NCBI RefSeq assembly: GCF_002001125.1
Contig: NZ_MUNV01000011.1
Location: 284,125 to 348,124, forward strand
Source of the DNA: Rhodanobacter sp. B04
Lineage (GTDB): Bacteria > Pseudomonadota > Gammaproteobacteria > Xanthomonadales > Rhodanobacteraceae
Direction of reading: 5' to 3'
DNA length: 64,000 bases
Below, one piece after another: positions 53,575 through 62,906 of this stretch. A program made the position numbers and the translations under genes. The notes beneath the pieces were generated by a model that was not told the DNA's origin, made no database searches, and was given only the letters and a program-made list of their open reading frames with translations. Each line of letters starts with the position of its first letter. Positions within the stretch are counted from its first letter, which is position 1.

Positions 53575-55125
53575 ATGCAGATGCCCGCTCAAACCACAGG
53601 GTTCGAAACGTTTCCCCGGCCGCGCCTCGAAGCAGGCCACTTGCGTCGGCTCGGCATCGACACCGGGCATGAGCACGTGGTCTACCTCAGCAAGGATTCG
53701 CCGATTTGCCGCAGCGAGGGGTTCGGCGCGCATTCACGCCTTGAGCTGCGCGTCGGGATGCAGCGGGTGCTGGCGACGCTGAACATCGTGCGGGAAGGGC
53801 TGCTGGGTGTGGACGAAGCCGGGCTGTCCGAGTCCGCATGGCTCTCCCTCTCGCCTGGCCCCGACGAGCGGGTGATCATCGCCCATCCGCCCAGCGTGGA
53901 TTCGCTGGCTTCGGTACGGGCGAAGATCCATGGCCAGAAGCTGGATGAGGCTGCACTGCACGGAATCATCCGGGACATCGTCGGCAATCGTTATTCCAGC
54001 ATTGAAATGGCCGCATTCATCACCGCCGCAGGCGCTGATCGCCTGAGCCTTGACGAAGTCGTCGCACTGACGAAGGCCATGGTGCAGACCGGCACGCAGC
54101 TGCATTGGCGGCAACCGCTGGTGGTCGACAAGCACTGCATCGGCGGCCTCGCCGGCAATCGCACCACGCCCATCGTCGTGGCGATCGCGGCGGAACTGGG
54201 GCTCACGATACCCAAGACATCATCGCGTGCGATTACCTCGGCGGCAGGAACCGCCGACACCATGGCGATGCTGGCGCCCGTCGATCTGGACGAGGCACAG
54301 ATACGCCGCGTCGTGGAAACCTGCGGAGGCTGCATCGCCTGGGGCGGCGCCATGAACCTCGCGCCCGCCGACGACATGCTGATCCGCATCGAACGGGCAC
54401 TGGACGTCGACAGTGCGGGGCAGCTGGTTGCGTCCGTGCTGTCGAAAAAAATAGCTGCCGGTTCCACCCACGTGGTGATTGACGTGCCGGTCGGGCCGAC
54501 CGCCAAAGTGCGCGACCAAGCCGAAGCAGCGGCGTTGGCCACTTTGTTGCGACAATTGGCGAGCGCGTTCGGCTTGCAGCTGCGTGTGTTGATCAGCGAC
54601 GGCACCCAGCCGATAGGGCGGGGCATCGGCCCCGCGCTGGAGGCGCACGATGTCCTGGCGGTGCTGCGCAACGAACCTCAGGCTCCAGTCGATCTGCGGG
54701 CACATGCCCTGACTGTCGCTGCTGCCGTATTGGAGCTGGGCGGTGTGGCGAGCGCCGATTCCTCGCTGGCGATGGCGACAGCCTGTCTGGAGACGGGCAG
54801 GGCATGGCAGCGCTTCCAAGCCATCTGCGCCGCGCAGGGCGGTATGCGCACGCCGGGGAAGGCGGACTATCAGCAAGCCGTTCCGGCTGCACGGCCGGGA
54901 TGCGTGAGCGCGATCGACAACCGCCGCCTGTCCCGGGTCGCCAAGCTGGCCGGCGCGCCCGCCGCGCCGCTGGCCGGGCTCACGCTCGACGCGCATCTCG
55001 GTGAAACGGTGGCAGCCGGGCAACCGCTTTTCACGCTCCATGCGCAAAGTCCCGGCGAACTGGCCTACGCGATGGAATACGTATCACGGCATCCCTGCAT
55101 CGTTTGCGTCGAGGAGTCCTCATGA
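53575..55125 (+). CDS. Type II thymidine phosphorylase / AMP phosphorylase family protein
   Basis: A 516-residue nucleoside/nucleotide phosphorylase. It has the extra N-terminal domain (about 1-90) and the phosphate site DKHCIGGLAGNRTTPIVVAI found in archaeal AMP phosphorylases and bacterial 'putative thymidine phosphorylases'; classical DeoA has K-x-S-T-G-G-V-G instead. It may split NMP or nucleoside with phosphate, releasing ribose phosphate. Operon with a PRPP synthase and a nuclease-like protein supports work on nucleotides. Substrate (AMP or thymidine) is open. Confidence 0.85.
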   Translation: MQMPAQTTGFETFPRPRLEAGHLRRLGIDTGHEHVVYLSKDSPICRSEGFGAHSRLELRVGMQRVLATLNIVREGLLGVDEAGLSESAWLSLSPGPDERVIIAHPPSVDSLASVRAKIHGQKLDEAALHGIIRDIVGNRYSSIEMAAFITAAGADRLSLDEVVALTKAMVQTGTQLHWRQPLVVDKHCIGGLAGNRTTPIVVAIAAELGLTIPKTSSRAITSAAGTADTMAMLAPVDLDEAQIRRVVETCGGCIAWGGAMNLAPADDMLIRIERALDVDSAGQLVASVLSKKIAAGSTHVVIDVPVGPTAKVRDQAEAAALATLLRQLASAFGLQLRVLISDGTQPIGRGIGPALEAHDVLAVLRNEPQAPVDLRAHALTVAAAVLELGGVASADSSLAMATACLETGRAWQRFQAICAAQGGMRTPGKADYQQAVPAARPGCVSAIDNRRLSRVAKLAGAPAAPLAGLTLDAHLGETVAAGQPLFTLHAQSPGELAYAMEYVSRHPCIVCVEESS

Positions 55126-56033
55126 ACACGCTCTATGCCATGCCCGGCAACGAGGCCTTTGCCGAGCTGCTGTCGCTTCATGCGGGCTATCAACGCCGAC
55201 AGCTGCTGCTGCACCATTTCCCGGATGGCGAAACGCTGGTGCAAATGGCACCGCCAGCTCCAGGCGGTGACGCCGTGATCGTATGCACGCTGGACCACCC
55301 GGACGCCAAGCTGCTGCCCTTGATGATGGCGGCGGCGACCGCGCGCGAACTGGGGGCGGCGCGCGTCGGGCTGGTCGCGCCTTACCTGGCCTACATGCGC
55401 CAGGACACGCGCTTTCATCCCGGCGAAGCCATTTCCGCCAAGGTCTTCGGCGGTTGGCTGGGTCACACCTTCGATTGGCTGGTCACGGTGGACCCACACC
55501 TGCATCGCTACGCGACACTTGCCGAGGTATATCCGCGCATGGCGCACGTCGTGCACGCGGCATCGCAACTGGCCGTCTGGATCGATGCGCATGTGACCAT
55601 GCCGCTGATCGTTGGGCCCGATTCCGAAAGTGCGCAATGGGTGACCGCCGTGTCCAACCTGCTGTGCGCACCGAGCGTGGTGGCGCGCAAGGAACGTCAT
55701 GGCGATCGCGATGTGACGGTCCACCTGCCGGAGACGGACAAGTGGCGCGACCACACGCCGGTCGTGCTCGACGACATCATCGCCAGCGGCGAGACCATGG
55801 TTCAGACGCTGCGCTGCCTGCGTGGACGGACATCCTTGCCACCTGTGTGCGTGGCGCTGCATGGCCTGTTCGCCGAGGGTGCGCAGGAAAGTATGCTGGC
55901 CGAAGGAGCAGGGCTGATTGTCACCAGCAACAGCGTCATCACCAATGCGTCGCAGATAGATATCAGTACGCTAGTCGCCGCAGCGATAATCAGCCTGTGT
56001 GAGACCGAAGCAGGCAGCGGGGTAACGGCATGA
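55122..56033 (+). CDS. Ribose-phosphate diphosphokinase (PRPP synthase-like)
   Basis: A 303-residue phosphoribosyltransferase-fold enzyme, with FPDGETLVQM, PYLAYMRQDTRFHPGEAIS (the Arg-Gln-Asp ATP-binding loop), and VVLDDIIASGETM (PRPP loop). The reaction is ribose-5-P + ATP = PRPP + AMP and is reversible. It differs from housekeeping Prs in the N-terminal part, so it is a paralogue specialised to this cluster, I infer. Start and stop overlap both neighbours (ATGA). Confidence 0.88.
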   Translation: MNTLYAMPGNEAFAELLSLHAGYQRRQLLLHHFPDGETLVQMAPPAPGGDAVIVCTLDHPDAKLLPLMMAAATARELGAARVGLVAPYLAYMRQDTRFHPGEAISAKVFGGWLGHTFDWLVTVDPHLHRYATLAEVYPRMAHVVHAASQLAVWIDAHVTMPLIVGPDSESAQWVTAVSNLLCAPSVVARKERHGDRDVTVHLPETDKWRDHTPVVLDDIIASGETMVQTLRCLRGRTSLPPVCVALHGLFAEGAQESMLAEGAGLIVTSNSVITNASQIDISTLVAAAIISLCETEAGSGVTA

Positions 56034-57478
56034 GCATCGAGAAGATCGTCTACAGCTGCCATGGAGCCGCCAGGGAAGTCACCGGCTCGTGTCACTTGCT
56101 GAGTTTCGGCGACCGGCGCGTACTCATCGACTGTGGCCTGTTCCAAGGAGGCCACGAACAGGAACGGGCCAATTTCGAGCCTTTCGGATTCGATCCCGCC
56201 AGCATCGAGGTGCTCCTGCTGACCCACGCGCACCTCGACCATTGCGGAAGGATTCCCAAACTGGTCCGTGAGGGGTTTCGCGGACGCATCCTGGCCACGG
56301 CGGCGACCCGGGACCTTGCCCGCATCGTAATGCTGGATGCGGCGGGACTGCAGGAAGAGGATGCACGCAGGGCGCAACGCAGCGGTCGGCGCCGCGATGA
56401 AGCATCCAGCGGGCCTCTCTATACCTTGGAAGATGCCCTGCATGCCATGGACTACTTTGCCGATCCGGTGGCGTACGACACGGACGTGCCTGTCATCGAC
56501 GGTGTCCATGCGCGGTTTCAGGACGCCGGCCATATCCTCGGTTCGGCGTCCATCCTGGTCACCATGGAGCAGGCGGCGGAACCACTGCGCATACTGTTCT
56601 CCGGCGACCTGGGGAACCCCGGGCGCCCCATCCTGCGCAGCCCGGTTCCCGCACCCGATGCGGACTACGTGGTGATGGAGACCACGTACGGCGATCGACC
56701 GCACCGCGCGCTTCCCGATTCCGTCGACGAGCTGTATCGCGCGGTGAAACAGACACTGGCACGCGGAGGCAATGTCATCATTCCGACGTTCGCACTCGAG
56801 CGCGCCCAGGAAATTCTCTATTACCTGCATCGAGGCGTCCTGGACGGTCAGCTTTCCGCGCATACGCCGGTCTTCATGGATTCCCCGATGGCCATCTCGG
56901 CCACCGAAATATTCCGCCGCCATCCCGAGTGCTTCGACGATGCCTTTCGCAAGGAACTGGGACAAGACGATCCCTTTGCCATGCCGAACCTGCATTTTTC
57001 CCGGGACACCGCCGAATCGATGGCGATCAACAGCATCGAGGGTGGTGCGATCATCCTGGCGGGCTCGGGCATGTGTACCGGCGGCCGGGTGCTTCATCAC
57101 TTGAAGCACAATCTGTGGCGCCAGCACTGCAGCGTGATTTTCGTCGGCTACGCGGCGAATGGCAGTCTGGCCAGGCGGATCGTCGACGGTGCGCGGAGCG
57201 TGCGCATCTTCCACGAAGACATCCACGTGAATGCACAGATCTGGACGATCAACGGCTTTTCGGCCCATGCCGATCAAGCCGCGCTGCTGGACTGGCTCGG
57301 CAAGGCAAGCCGCAAGCGCGTGCTGCTCGTCCATGGCGAGTACGGGCGCGGCATGCAGGCGATGAAGGCTTGCCTCGAAAAGCTGGGCATCGCCTGCCAG
57401 ATTCCGCTGGCGCAAGAGGCTGTGGTGCTGGCCGAACCGATAGAGGAACCCGCATCGGGACAGATGCCGGCATCTTGA
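56030..57478 (+). CDS. Metallo-beta-lactamase / beta-CASP RNase-like protein
   Basis: A 482-residue nuclease-like enzyme of the beta-CASP group (CPSF73-like). The metal site is LLTHAHLDHCGRIPKL (about 65), followed by ILGSA and GDLGNPGRPILR; the beta-CASP region has IIPTFALERAQEILYYL, and the C-terminal RNA-specificity part has the motif GFSAHADQ. It may cut RNA to oligonucleotides. It overlaps the prs-like gene by four bases, so RNA breakdown and base/ribose salvage are probably linked. Confidence 0.88.
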   Translation: MSIEKIVYSCHGAAREVTGSCHLLSFGDRRVLIDCGLFQGGHEQERANFEPFGFDPASIEVLLLTHAHLDHCGRIPKLVREGFRGRILATAATRDLARIVMLDAAGLQEEDARRAQRSGRRRDEASSGPLYTLEDALHAMDYFADPVAYDTDVPVIDGVHARFQDAGHILGSASILVTMEQAAEPLRILFSGDLGNPGRPILRSPVPAPDADYVVMETTYGDRPHRALPDSVDELYRAVKQTLARGGNVIIPTFALERAQEILYYLHRGVLDGQLSAHTPVFMDSPMAISATEIFRRHPECFDDAFRKELGQDDPFAMPNLHFSRDTAESMAINSIEGGAIILAGSGMCTGGRVLHHLKHNLWRQHCSVIFVGYAANGSLARRIVDGARSVRIFHEDIHVNAQIWTINGFSAHADQAALLDWLGKASRKRVLLVHGEYGRGMQAMKACLEKLGIACQIPLAQEAVVLAEPIEEPASGQMPAS

Positions 57479-57483
57479 TCTTC

Positions 57484-57497
57484 TTGATCGCGATCAA
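57484..57497 (+). promoter_or_regulatory. FNR-type box (perfect)
   Basis: TTGAT-CGCG-ATCAA, just after the nuclease stop and 183 bases (centre) before the alcohol dehydrogenase start, the longest gap of the series. Confidence 0.75.
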
Positions 57498-57672
57498 GAG
57501 GTCGTGGTTTCGATGCTGCCATGGTGGGCTTGCTGGCTCCAGCTGGTCCGGCCGAACCATTCACCGATGCCGAAATCAGGCAACTCGAGTCGGCGTGGCC
57601 ATCGCACAACGGGCCCGAGGCTTTTCAGCACGTCGCGTCCACCGCCGGCACAACGAACTTGCGAGGCTCATC

Positions 57673-58710
57673 ATGAAAGCACTTGTCTACCTGGGGCCGG
57701 GAAAGAAAGCTCTCGAAGAACGCCCGATACCGGAGATTGCGGCCCCCACGGACGCCATCGTCAAAATACTCAAGACGACGATCTGCGGAACGGATCTGCA
57801 CATCCTCAAAGGCGATGTGCCTACCTGCACGCCGGGCCGGATCCTCGGTCACGAAGGCGTCGGTGTCGTCTCGAAGGTCGGTGCCGGCGTCAGCGCCTTC
57901 AAGCCAGGCGAGCATGTGATCATCTCGTGCATCTCGTCGTGCGGGAAATGCGATTATTGCCGCAAGGGGATGTACTCCCACTGCGTCGCCGGCGGCTGGA
58001 TCCTCGGCAACAAGATCGACGGCACGCAGGCCGAATACGTCCGCATTCCCTACGCCGACACCAGCCTGTACCACGTTCCCGCCGGTGTCGATGAAGAGGC
58101 CCTGGCGATGTTGAGCGACATTCTCCCCACCGGCTTCGAATGCGGCGTGCTCAACGGCAAGATTCAGCCCGGATCGACCATCGCGATCGTGGGCGCCGGC
58201 CCGATCGGATTGGCGGCGCTGCTGACGTCCCAATTCTATTCGCCGGCGCAGATCATCATGGTCGACCTGGACGACAACCGCCTGGAAGTGTCGCGGCGCT
58301 TCGGTGCCAGCGCGACCATCAACAGCGCCGATGGCAAGGCGGCCGACAAAGTGCTGCAGCTGACTGGCGGCCGTGGCGTCGACACCGCGATCGAGGCGGT
58401 CGGCGTTCCCGCCACCTTCGAGCTTTGCGAAGAGATCGTGGCGCCTGGTGGCATCATTGCCAACATCGGCGTGCACGGCAGCAAGGTGGACCTGCACCTG
58501 GAGCGCCTGTGGGACCGGAACATCGCGATCACCACGCGACTGGTCGACACCGTGTCAACACCGATGCTTCTCAAGACCGTGCAATCGGGGAAGCTCGCCC
58601 CGGTGCAGCTGATCACCCACCGCTTCACGCTCGACAAGATCGTGGATGCCTACGAAACCTTCGGCCATGCGGCGCAAACCCACGCGCTGAAGGTCATCAT
58701 CGAGGCGTAG
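57673..58710 (+). CDS. Zinc-dependent alcohol dehydrogenase
   Basis: A 345-residue MDR enzyme. It has catalytic zinc ligands in TTICGTDLHIL and GHEGVGVV, the four structural-zinc Cys in CISSCGKCDYCRKGMYSHC, and the NAD site GAGPIGLAALL. The full TGFECGVLNGKI segment is of the secondary-alcohol/threonine dehydrogenase type. It probably re-oxidises NADH by reducing aldehydes or ketones under low oxygen. It has a FNR box 180 bases upstream. Confidence 0.93.
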   Translation: MKALVYLGPGKKALEERPIPEIAAPTDAIVKILKTTICGTDLHILKGDVPTCTPGRILGHEGVGVVSKVGAGVSAFKPGEHVIISCISSCGKCDYCRKGMYSHCVAGGWILGNKIDGTQAEYVRIPYADTSLYHVPAGVDEEALAMLSDILPTGFECGVLNGKIQPGSTIAIVGAGPIGLAALLTSQFYSPAQIIMVDLDDNRLEVSRRFGASATINSADGKAADKVLQLTGGRGVDTAIEAVGVPATFELCEEIVAPGGIIANIGVHGSKVDLHLERLWDRNIAITTRLVDTVSTPMLLKTVQSGKLAPVQLITHRFTLDKIVDAYETFGHAAQTHALKVIIEA

Positions 58711-58848
58711 GCGGCGCATCGGAATTGTCAGGCTGTGCGGCTGTTTCGATCGGACTGCAGTTCCGCCTTGTCGCCGCTTTTTGCATGGGCGCAGCGTGTG
58801 CAGGGACAGCATCTTGGCGCCACAGCGAGCGGCCAGGATGCGTTGGCG

Positions 58849-60054
58849 TCAAGTCCATGCAACACGCAGGAGCGAGGCGCCCACGCACCAGGCGACGATC
58901 GCCAATGCGGGCCAACGGGCGGCCAGCAACAAGGTAAAAGCAACTAAGGCGATGGCGAAGTCCGTGGAGTCCCGTATCGCACCAATCCATACGGGATCGT
59001 AAAACGCGAAAGCCAGCAACCCGACGACGACGGCATTGACGCCAGCCAGCATGCGGGCGGCTCCGTTTCGTGAGCCAAGCACGCGCCAGAACGGCAGCGC
59101 GCCCGAGACCAGCAACATCCCGGGAAGAAAGATGGCAAGCACACTGACCAGGGCGGCAAGCGCTCCACCCCGGCCACCAAGCAGGCGGTCCCCGAGAAAG
59201 GCCGACAGCGTGAACATGGGGCCAGGCACAGCCTGGGCGGCGCCATAACCGGAGAGGAAGGTGTCCGCGCCGACCCAGCCAGGGTCGACGATCGCCCGCT
59301 TGAGCAACGGCAGAACAACATGACCGCCGCCGAACACCAGGGCGCCGACTCGATAGAACGCACCGGCGACCTGACCGAGCGCTGGCATGGCGGGTGCGAT
59401 GGTCAGCGCCATCGCCAGCAACATGCCAAACGCGATCAACAACATGCTGCCGGTGCGTCGGCCATAGGGGAGCGCGAACGTCTCGCCTTGCCTTGCCAGC
59501 ACCTGCCGGCAAAGCCACGGGCCAAGCACGGCGCCCCCCGCAATGACCAGCAGCTGCATCCCGGCACTGCCGCTGATGGCAATCAAGCCGGCGGCGGCTG
59601 CCGCCATCAGGGCGCGAGGGCGATCCGGGGTCAACGTGCGCGCCATGCCGAAGACACCTTGAGCGACCACGGCTACTGCGACCAGCTTGAGTCCGTGCAC
59701 CACGCTCTGTCCCCACGGTCCGGCGAGACGGTCGTCAAACGCCGCAAACACGAACAGCAACAAGGCCGAGGGCAAGGTGAAACAGATGAAGGCAGCGATC
59801 GCTCCGAGCCAGCCAGCGCGCAGCAGGCCGATCGAGAAACCGAGCTGACTGCTGGCCGGTCCAGGCAGGAACTGGCACAGCGCAAGGAGCTGTGCAAAGT
59901 GTTCTTCGTCCAGCCAGCCACGCCGTTCGACGAACTCGCGGCGGAAATAACCCAGGTGCGCGATCGGGCCACCAAAGGAAGTCAGACCCAGTTTCAGAAA
60001 TACGGCAGCGACCTCAGCCGCGTTGCCCGAAGATTGGCTTTCGCGAATCGTCAT
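58849..60054 (-). CDS. chrA: Chromate transporter ChrA (CHR family)
   Basis: A 401-residue transporter with the duplicated CHR domain: FLKLGLTSFGGPIAHLGYFR in the first half and VGALVFGGGHVVLPLLKR in the second, PGPASSQLGFSIG and QAVPGPMFTLSAFLG as the matching second motifs, and about ten membrane segments. ChrA exports chromate; natural substrates may be other oxyanions. ATG at 60054 is favoured over an upstream GTG. No FNR box is seen; it is convergent with the alcohol dehydrogenase. Confidence 0.92.
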   Translation of the reverse strand: MTIRESQSSGNAAEVAAVFLKLGLTSFGGPIAHLGYFRREFVERRGWLDEEHFAQLLALCQFLPGPASSQLGFSIGLLRAGWLGAIAAFICFTLPSALLLFVFAAFDDRLAGPWGQSVVHGLKLVAVAVVAQGVFGMARTLTPDRPRALMAAAAAGLIAISGSAGMQLLVIAGGAVLGPWLCRQVLARQGETFALPYGRRTGSMLLIAFGMLLAMALTIAPAMPALGQVAGAFYRVGALVFGGGHVVLPLLKRAIVDPGWVGADTFLSGYGAAQAVPGPMFTLSAFLGDRLLGGRGGALAALVSVLAIFLPGMLLVSGALPFWRVLGSRNGAARMLAGVNAVVVGLLAFAFYDPVWIGAIRDSTDFAIALVAFTLLLAARWPALAIVAWCVGASLLRVAWT

Positions 60055-60258
60055 GATGCCGGCCTTGGGTGTGTCCGCCGCCACTGGTCGAACAAAGGGA
60101 CGACAATGATGCCATCAAATGGTCCATTGAAAGGCCGGATGGTAGGTGATCGATCCGACACCGCCGGCCGCATCGACGGCATCAGGGAAACCCGCCATGG
60201 CCGGCCGGATTTCCGAGCCTGGCAAGCGAAGGGCGAAAGCCGCCGATGTGACCTCGAC

Positions 60259-60272
60259 TTGACGGGCGTCAA
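60259..60272 (+). promoter_or_regulatory. FNR-type box
   Basis: TTGAC-GGGC-GTCAA, symmetric. GATAGT at 60295-60300 is a good -10 and gives a start about 47 bases before the OYE ATG. Confidence 0.75.
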
Positions 60273-60353
60273 CAAGCGCATGCCGTGCGGTTGCGATAGT
60301 GCATCAGCAGTTTTTTGGCTGAACCTGAGCATCCCGATGGACGGAAAGCCGCC

Positions 60354-61481
60354 ATGCCTGATTCGACGAACTGTACAGAAGCCCTTGAAGACCTGTTCGA
60401 ACCGGCCCTGCTGGGATCGTATTGCCTGAAGAATCGCATCGTGATGGCGCCGCTCACGCGCAGCCGCGCCACCGAGGATGGCGTGCCGACGCCGCTGATG
60501 GCAACGTATTATGCGCAGCGTGCATCGGCCGGACTGATCATCACCGAAGGCGTGAACGTTTCGCCGCAGGGCAGGGGCTATGCCTTCACACCCGGCCTTT
60601 ATGACCATGAGCAGCTCAATGGGTGGCGCGCGATCGTCGATGCGGTGCACGCGCAGGGCGGGCGCATTTTCCCGCAGCTGTGGCATGTGGGGCGCATATC
60701 CCATCCCTCGCTGCAACCGGATCATGCGTTGCCGGTCGCCCCGTCGGCCATCCGTCCGGATGCATCTGCCTATACGGCAAGTGGTTATGTGCCCTGCGCC
60801 ACGCCGCGCGCACTGGCTGCTGCAGAGATCCCCGGGATCATCGAGCAATATCGCCAGGCGGCACGCCATGCCTTGCTGGCCGGCTTCGACGGCGTGGAGA
60901 TCCATGCCGCCAATGGCTACCTGCTGGAGCAGTTCCTGCGCGACGGCAGCAATGAACGCAAGGATGAGTATGGCGGATCGATCGAACACCGTGCGCGGTT
61001 GTTGCTGGAGGTCACCGATGCGGTCGCCAGCGTATTCGGCAGCTCGCATGTCGGGGTGCGCCTGTCGCCGCTCGGCACCGTCAATGGCAGCGCGCTGGAC
61101 GGCAACACGGCGGCTGCCTATGCCTATGTCGTGGGCAAATTGAGCGTCTCGCGCATCGGCTACATTCACGTGATCGAAGGATCGCCGCAAGGCCCGCGCG
61201 ACGTACCGGGCGGCTTCGACCTGCAGCTGCTGCGGCATCTGTTCAGGGGCGCTTACATCGCAAACAACGGTTACGACCTGAAATCGGCATTGGACGCGCG
61301 TCACCGCGAACGTGCGGATTACATCGCTTTCGGGCGCCTCTTCATCGCCAATCCGGATCTGGTGGATCGCCTCAGGACAGGAGCCCCGTTGAACGTCCCG
61401 GATCGAGCCACGTTTTTTGGCGGCGACGCCAGGGGTTATACGGATTACCCGTTCCTGTCGGCGACCGCGACCAGTCGCTGA
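60354..61481 (+). CDS. NADH:flavin oxidoreductase (Old Yellow Enzyme, NemA-like)
   Basis: A 375-residue FMN TIM-barrel enzyme, with KNRIVMAPLTRSRA at the start, LWHVGRISHPSLQP, the substrate-binding/active-site HAANGYLLEQFL (His-Asn), and FGRLFIANPDL near the end, as in NemA/XenA. It reduces activated alkenes and nitro compounds. The start at MPDSTNC follows GGAAAG. It is preceded by an FNR box, so it is probably the last member of the FNR-controlled cluster. Confidence 0.93.
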   Translation: MPDSTNCTEALEDLFEPALLGSYCLKNRIVMAPLTRSRATEDGVPTPLMATYYAQRASAGLIITEGVNVSPQGRGYAFTPGLYDHEQLNGWRAIVDAVHAQGGRIFPQLWHVGRISHPSLQPDHALPVAPSAIRPDASAYTASGYVPCATPRALAAAEIPGIIEQYRQAARHALLAGFDGVEIHAANGYLLEQFLRDGSNERKDEYGGSIEHRARLLLEVTDAVASVFGSSHVGVRLSPLGTVNGSALDGNTAAAYAYVVGKLSVSRIGYIHVIEGSPQGPRDVPGGFDLQLLRHLFRGAYIANNGYDLKSALDARHRERADYIAFGRLFIANPDLVDRLRTGAPLNVPDRATFFGGDARGYTDYPFLSATATSR

Positions 61482-61679
61482 CCGGGGCAAGCAAAGTCAT
61501 CCAGACTCACGTTGACGATCAAGTTGGATCGTCCAGGCGACAAGGAGCATGGGCACGAGCCACAGATAACCTTGTCGGTTCGCTCAAGCAAACGCTGAAC
61601 ATATTGCTTCGTTGCGTCAGCGCGTCATGTTTCACAGGGCTAAACGCAGCGGTGATCATTTGCCGTGAGGAATTGCGAT

Positions 61680-62810
61680 ATGGATATTTCCGATCTGCTC
61701 GCGACCATGGCGGTCGAGCACGCGTCCGATCTGTACTTGAGCCATGGAGCGCCACCGGCGATCGTCGTCGCAGGCGTCCAGCGCTTCATGGGCGACAAGG
61801 CGCTTACCCCCATCGACACGCATGCCATCGCCTATTCGGTGATGAACGATCAGCAGCAAAAGGACTTCGAATCCACCCTTGAGATGAATCTCGGCATCGC
61901 GCGGGCAGGAGTTGGCCGTTTTCGCGTGAACATTTATCGTCAGCGGGGCGAGATCGCGATTGCGATCCGCTACATTTCCGTTGAAATTCCTTCGATCGAC
62001 AGCTTGCGGTTACCGGCGACCTTGCGCGATTTGGTGATGCTCCAGCGCGGCCTGATTCTGGTAGTGGGAGCCTCCGGCTCGGGCAAGTCGACTACCCTCG
62101 CTTCGATGCTCGATTATCGAAATCGAAGTCATGCCGGTCATATCCTCACCATCGAGGATCCGGTCGAATATCTGCATGAACACCATCAGTCGATCATCGA
62201 TCAGCGAGAGGTCGGCTTCGATACGTTGAACTATGCCAACGCGCTGCGAAACGCCACGCGTGAAGCGCCCAACGTGATCATGGTCGGCGAGATCCGCGAC
62301 CGTGAAACCATGCAGCAGGTGATTGCCTATGCGGAGACCGGCCACCTGTGCCTGTCGACGTTGCATGCCAACAACGCGAATCAGACGCTGGACCGCATCC
62401 TCAGCTTCTTCCCCGACACCGCGCAGCACCAGTTGCTGATCGATCTTTCGCTCCACCTGAAGGCCGTCGTCTCGCAGCGGCTGTTGCACGCGGTCGGCGG
62501 CACGCGCGTCCCTGCAGTCGAACTGCTGCTGGTCACCGCCTACATTTCGGATCTGATCGAGAAGGGCGAGATTGCAACGATCCGCGAGGCCATGAAGCTG
62601 ACCAACGAAGTGGGCATGCAGACCTTCGATCAGGCACTGTATAAGCTCTATGCCGCCGGCACGATCGGTTATGCCGAAGCGCTCGAACACGCCGATTCGC
62701 GCACAGACCTGGCTCTCCATGTTCGCCTGCAGGGGCCCGTTCCACACGAAAGCGCGCGCGGGGTTGTCGAAGGTGCGGATGTGCCGCTGTCGTTGCAGCT
62801 GGGCAAGTGA
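61680..62810 (+). CDS. PilU/PilT-like twitching motility ATPase
   Basis: A 376-residue type IV pilus retraction ATPase. Walker A is GASGSGKSTT (about residue 130), with the Asp box HILTIEDPVEYLH, Walker B VIMVGEIRDRETM and the His box HLCLSTLHANNANQ. Length and the extended C-terminus fit PilU better than PilT. GAGG nine bases before ATG 61680 sets the start; GTG at 61665 is also in frame. The gene stands alone among unrelated ones; pilT itself is not seen. Confidence 0.87.
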   Translation: MDISDLLATMAVEHASDLYLSHGAPPAIVVAGVQRFMGDKALTPIDTHAIAYSVMNDQQQKDFESTLEMNLGIARAGVGRFRVNIYRQRGEIAIAIRYISVEIPSIDSLRLPATLRDLVMLQRGLILVVGASGSGKSTTLASMLDYRNRSHAGHILTIEDPVEYLHEHHQSIIDQREVGFDTLNYANALRNATREAPNVIMVGEIRDRETMQQVIAYAETGHLCLSTLHANNANQTLDRILSFFPDTAQHQLLIDLSLHLKAVVSQRLLHAVGGTRVPAVELLLVTAYISDLIEKGEIATIREAMKLTNEVGMQTFDQALYKLYAAGTIGYAEALEHADSRTDLALHVRLQGPVPHESARGVVEGADVPLSLQLGK

Positions 62811-62906
62811 ATACGCCCATCGCGACGGCATACGTCTGTCCGATATCCCGTTCTCTGCCGCTGACTTTCGCCCGGTAGCGTGACGGTTTTGTGCCTGGGG
62901 CATTCC

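Noticed and set aside
57521..57676. 51-residue frame just before the alcohol dehydrogenase gene, overlapping its ATG
   Set aside because: It starts before the start site predicted from the FNR box, and third-position composition is mediocre.
58840..58856. TTGGCGTCAA near chrA
   Set aside because: Too short and imperfect to be an FNR site.
61511..61521. TTGACGATCAA before pilU
   Set aside because: Half-sites are too close together for an FNR box.
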